NCBI GenBank assembly: GCA_000727475.1
Contig: KL647290.1
Coordinates: 3,483,373 to 3,547,372, forward strand
From: Sarcocystis neurona
Lineage: Eukaryota > Apicomplexa > Conoidasida > Eucoccidiorida > Sarcocystidae
Reading direction: 5' to 3'
DNA length: 64,000 nt
Below are positions 61,001 through 64,000 of this stretch, piece after piece. Numbering within the stretch: position 1 is the first letter of the stretch; every line of letters starts with the position of its first letter. The notes beneath the pieces are model-generated. The model was not told where the DNA came from, searched no databases, and saw only the letters and a program-made list of their open reading frames with translations. Position numbers and translations under genes: made by a program.

Positions 61001-63717
61001 CAAACATACAAGTAAATACAAAAACAGATGTGGAGAGACAGATTACGTAGCACTCGACTGAGCCTTATGTCGGGATGACGCCGCAAGCAGAAACACAGAC
61101 ATGCATACGCGAATACGAGACAAAACGTACTAATGAAAATCCATGCCTGCGCACATATACACACATGCATATATATAAACATACGTACATATAAAATTGG
61201 CGCATGCAGCTGTGTGGTGGCTATGCGCAGTCACTGTTCACAAATAAAAAGTGGAAAGCGCGGCTTACCTCGCGGTGCAGCCTCTCTCTATATAATGCTT
61301 TGTGGCTAAATCACATGCGTGTGTGTTTACGCCAGAAATAAATGTGCAAGAAAAATACTGCGAGAATTACCTCACGACGCTGCGTTCGCCTCCGGCGACG
61401 ATTAGCTCGCCGGAGGGAGAGAACCGGGTGACGATCTGAAACAGCAGAACGGAAGAAGAGTTAGGATTCCCTTCAGAGAATTGACACTTACTGTAACACA
61501 TACTTGCATCGTCCGTAATATTTGCACGCTGAGAAGTAGCGCTGGGCAATATCATCCAAGAAAAGTGAGGCATCGTAGAGACAGGAAAACGAGGCGTGCT
61601 TCCCTGGTTAGGCTTGTTCAGGCTTACAAATGCCTACGTGGACAAAATACAGAAGCTACAGCGTCGCAGAAGAGAGGGATGGAATAGAACAGAGGCAGGC
61701 AGAAAGAAATGCGTCAGCTTCTGTTGTTGCTGATGTCCTCATTGCTCCGTCATCCCTGCTCCTGCAGTCGTGGTTCGTCGCGGCGCTGCTGCTCTTCTTG
61801 TTCGTGCTGCCGCTGCTGCCGTTACTGGAGTTGCCGTGGCTGCTGTCGCTGTACTTCTGCTGCTGTGGTTGCTACTGGTGGTCCCCCTGTTAGTGCTCGT
61901 GCTGCTGCTGCGTCTGTACGACATTACTACTGCTGATGCGCTCGCTGGGATCCTCCTGCTGCAGGTGCTGCAACTGACGCTGTGTCTGCTGTTGCTCTGG
62001 TTGCTACTGCCGCTACCGGGTGGGTGTCGCTCCTGAGCGTGTTGTCTAGCCTGTAGTGCCACTGTCGCTGGTCTGACGCTACAGCTTGTGCTGCTGGTAG
62101 TGCTGCTGCCTTATTGTGGCTGTTCCGACGGCGGCAGTTGCGGCTGCTGTTGCCGGTGCTAATGCGACGGCTGTTAGCGTTTCTACTGCTGCTGCCGCTT
62201 CCACAGCTGCTCCGGCTGTCATTGCTCTGGCTGATGCTCCTGCAGCTGACGTTGGTGCTGCTACTTTTGCTGCTGATGCTGCTGTCGCGCTTGCTGTTGC
62301 TCTTGTTGCTGCTGCACCTACTGCTGCATCAGGTGAACGTGCATGTCTCACGAGTCGTTCTTTCTTTTTGTCTTCTGCTTCAGCCGGTGGCGATGCCTTG
62401 AAGCGAAGCACTATAGAGAACCTGCAGCAGCAGCAGCACAGTGCGCAGACGAATGCGACGGTGAGGCTATCCTTCCAGCGTTTCTGATATTCACGGCTGA
62501 AAAGATCCACTCCGAGTCGTGTAAGTCTCACCATCTCATCTGCCTCCCTCCCACCTCAGACGCACATACGGAAGTGTATATAATACATATAGAGAGCGAG
62601 GCAGGGTTAAGTACGAAGATACGCAGAATCGTGTACATCTATATGGGTGGGGAGTCTATACGCTGTAAGTGATATGCAGAATCGTATACGTCTATGTGGG
62701 TGGGGTGTCTATACGCTGTAAATCTATTGATACGTATACATAGTTCTTTGCAGCAGTGTTCTGACGAAGATGTGGAGATACATCGCTGTATGTCTATAAA
62801 AAACGAGGGTGTGCCTGCGTGTATGTATGCTTCTGCCCCTGTCTAGCTGTGCGTACGTTCGACATCTACACATATATACGTACGGACACGCTTACGTATG
62901 CACGTCTGAGAAAGAGAGAGTGAGAAAAGTAGCACAGAGGACTGCACCCCGTAAAACAGCAGCTCCTACCCGGCGTCCTCTGTTCGCTGGAGCAGCAGAA
63001 TTTCATCGTTGCAGCACCCACACCACATGTCTACCTGCAAATGAACAAACACCGCAGGGACTGCACAGCGCCACAGATACTGCTGTTGCCGCTGACTCTG
63101 GTATCTGCACACACCTGCGGCTGCTGACGTCTGCCTGCACCTGCAGCTGTGCACACGCTCTCTGCAGTTCCACTTGTTGTTCTTGCTCGCGCTGCTCCTG
63201 TCCTCGCTTATACATATATACAGATGTATGCTCCTAAGTACAGATCTATGCGGTATCTCGCTCCGACGACAAGTAGACATGATTGTACATGCACACATAA
63301 TTCCCTCTGTACAGGAAAAGGAGGACAAGATAGAAATTTGCGATGTCTTTGACTGTAAGAAGACGCCAAGCACGAAAACACATGCGTGTCTAGCGACTTG
63401 AACATACATAAGGAGAAGGAGAGACAAAAAAAACAAAACGCGGCACACAGTTGTACGTAATCGAACAGAGAGACAGGTGCACAGCCACACATCCGCAAGT
63501 ATATATATACAGACATATCATACGTATATACATATATGTGAACATGAATACTTATATGATATGTGTATCTCTATATACGAAGAGACGCGCAAGTGTTTCT
63601 CTACACGTTGACACTGACGTTACTGTTGTAGCAGAGGGAGTCGACGACGCCTCCAGCCTCCGAGCTGCTGACCAAAGATGTCAGTTTCCCTGCCTTCTCG
63701 TCCACAGAAAAGATTTC
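52092..63717 (-). CDS. SEC12: SEC12/PREB-like WD40 guanine-nucleotide exchange factor for Sar1 (5' end probably outside window)
   Basis: SEC12/PREB is an ER membrane beta-propeller that activates Sar1 to start COPII coat assembly. Minus-strand exons: about 63717-63624, 63034-62970, 62421-62352, 61435-61371, 60098-59777, 58706-58573, 56871-56770, 55831-55547, 55130-55063, 54968-54936, 52279-52092. From the second exon on, phases agree. Signals follow PREB in order: NDEILLLQRTEDAG then SIVLRF; VTRFSPSGELIVAGGERSVV-VW; LRGHAGDIKDCCIS; VVSCATDGDLRLWDW; CCRFIPAPVG (PREB has ACRFGQVP) and SYFVGW; AVSEDGMLLALGFADGKCKVF; LGETALII (PREB HETALF). An Ala/Ser/Pro-rich insert of about 75 residues lies inside a propeller loop in exon 60098-59777. 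A weak membrane segment (SAYAYVFVNLAMLLL) and a short luminal tail would end the protein. The last three exons and the first donor are tentative; a 55055 donor is an alternative. The first blade was not found. Confidence 0.75.
59558..59655. repeat. Two tandem 49-bp units in a SEC12 intron
   Basis: GTATGTACTTGTAT(C/A)CATACCCC followed by a TA run occurs at 59558 and again at 59607. Confidence 0.8.
61700..62345 (-). repeat. CAG-sense tract in the SEC12 intron after exon 62421-62352
   Basis: About 640 bases of degenerate GCTGCT/GTTGCT on the plus strand begin at the 5' splice site (donor at 62351) and run toward the next exon. The transcript is CAG/CAAC-rich. Long Ala, Leu or Ser/Thr frames on either strand here are products of the repeat. 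Confidence 0.7.
62623..62722. repeat. Two tandem 53-bp units in a SEC12 intron
   Basis: GCAGAATCGT(G/A)TAC(A/G)TCTAT followed by GGGTGGGG(A/T)GTCTATACGC occurs at 62623 and again at 62676, with few differences. Confidence 0.85.
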
Positions 63718-63720
63718 CTG

Positions 63721-64000
63721 CAAAAGCATACATTCCACAATTACACACGCGCGAATATATCGCTACAAATGTACACTTTGATGCGCACATATATACACAT
63801 ATATATGCAGAAAGAGAGAGATGAACATAGAAGCTGAAGACGTCCGCCTTCAGCGTGGGGCATCACTATGGTGGAGAAATATGTGACGTACGACAGGCAG
63901 AGATATGCCTCTTTGGAACTCATCACATATCTTCCGTCCCGCATTATCGATCTCTACGTACACACACTAACAAATGCAGACACCTATATTGATAGGTAAG
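63721..64000. other. Right window edge, likely SEC12 intron or further 5' exon
   Basis: Directly upstream of the first visible SEC12 exon. A minus-strand frame 63944-63741 is open but does not resemble the first PREB blade. The missing N-terminus probably lies beyond 64000. Confidence 0.35.

Noticed and set aside
1..64000. Search for CRISPR arrays, insertion sequences, LTR ends, rRNA and operon-like clusters
   Set aside because: None seen. The repeats present are tandem duplications, microsatellites and triplet tracts, and the gene structure is eukaryotic.

Overview
The window looks like a nuclear chromosome segment of an apicomplexan, most likely an eimeriid coccidian (Eimeria or Cyclospora type; I cannot separate the two). 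The reasons are: conserved eukaryotic genes cut into many short exons by 0.8-2.6 kb GT-AG introns; introns and spacers packed with TATA/TGTA/TGCA microsatellites; long degenerate CAG/CTG triplet tracts; and Ser/Asn/Gln/Ala-rich inserts in otherwise conserved proteins. Very little of the 64 kb is coding. I built gene models by hand from protein family motifs, GT-AG splice sites and exon phase.

Layout. 1-8326 (+): the HECT catalytic domain at the 3' end of a UBE3A-like ubiquitin ligase, six exons. 8327-12487: no recognised gene. 12488-12560 (+): tRNA-Val(CAC). 12561-15611: no recognised gene. 15612-29012 (-): a complete CARM1/PRMT4-type arginine methyltransferase, seven exons, about 1077 aa. 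29013-30396: spacer with a 144-bp tandem duplication. 30397-30998 (-): fragments of an unrecognised membrane-protein gene. 32573-43530 (-): a NEK-family protein kinase with a long charged tail, modelled as eleven exons and about 868 aa. 43531-50896: mostly unassigned, with two coding-like minus-strand frames. 50897-51454 (-): a small Gln-rich predicted membrane protein ending in KEEL. 52092 to at least 63717 (-): a SEC12/PREB-like WD40 exchange factor for Sar1 whose 5' end is probably beyond the window.

These are unrelated housekeeping or regulatory genes (ubiquitination, arginine methylation, NEK kinase signalling, COPII coat assembly) and not an operon or gene cluster. The HECT and CARM1 genes converge; everything from CARM1 rightwards that I could model is on the minus strand.

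I saw no defence island, CRISPR array or clear transposon. The most unusual signals are structural: sense-strand polarity of intron repeats (TG-rich and usually CTG before acceptors), complementary CAG and CTG tracts at opposite ends of two CARM1 introns, a possible frame-shifting cassette exon in CARM1, coding-like frames nested in CARM1 intron 1, and several 50-144 bp tandem duplications.
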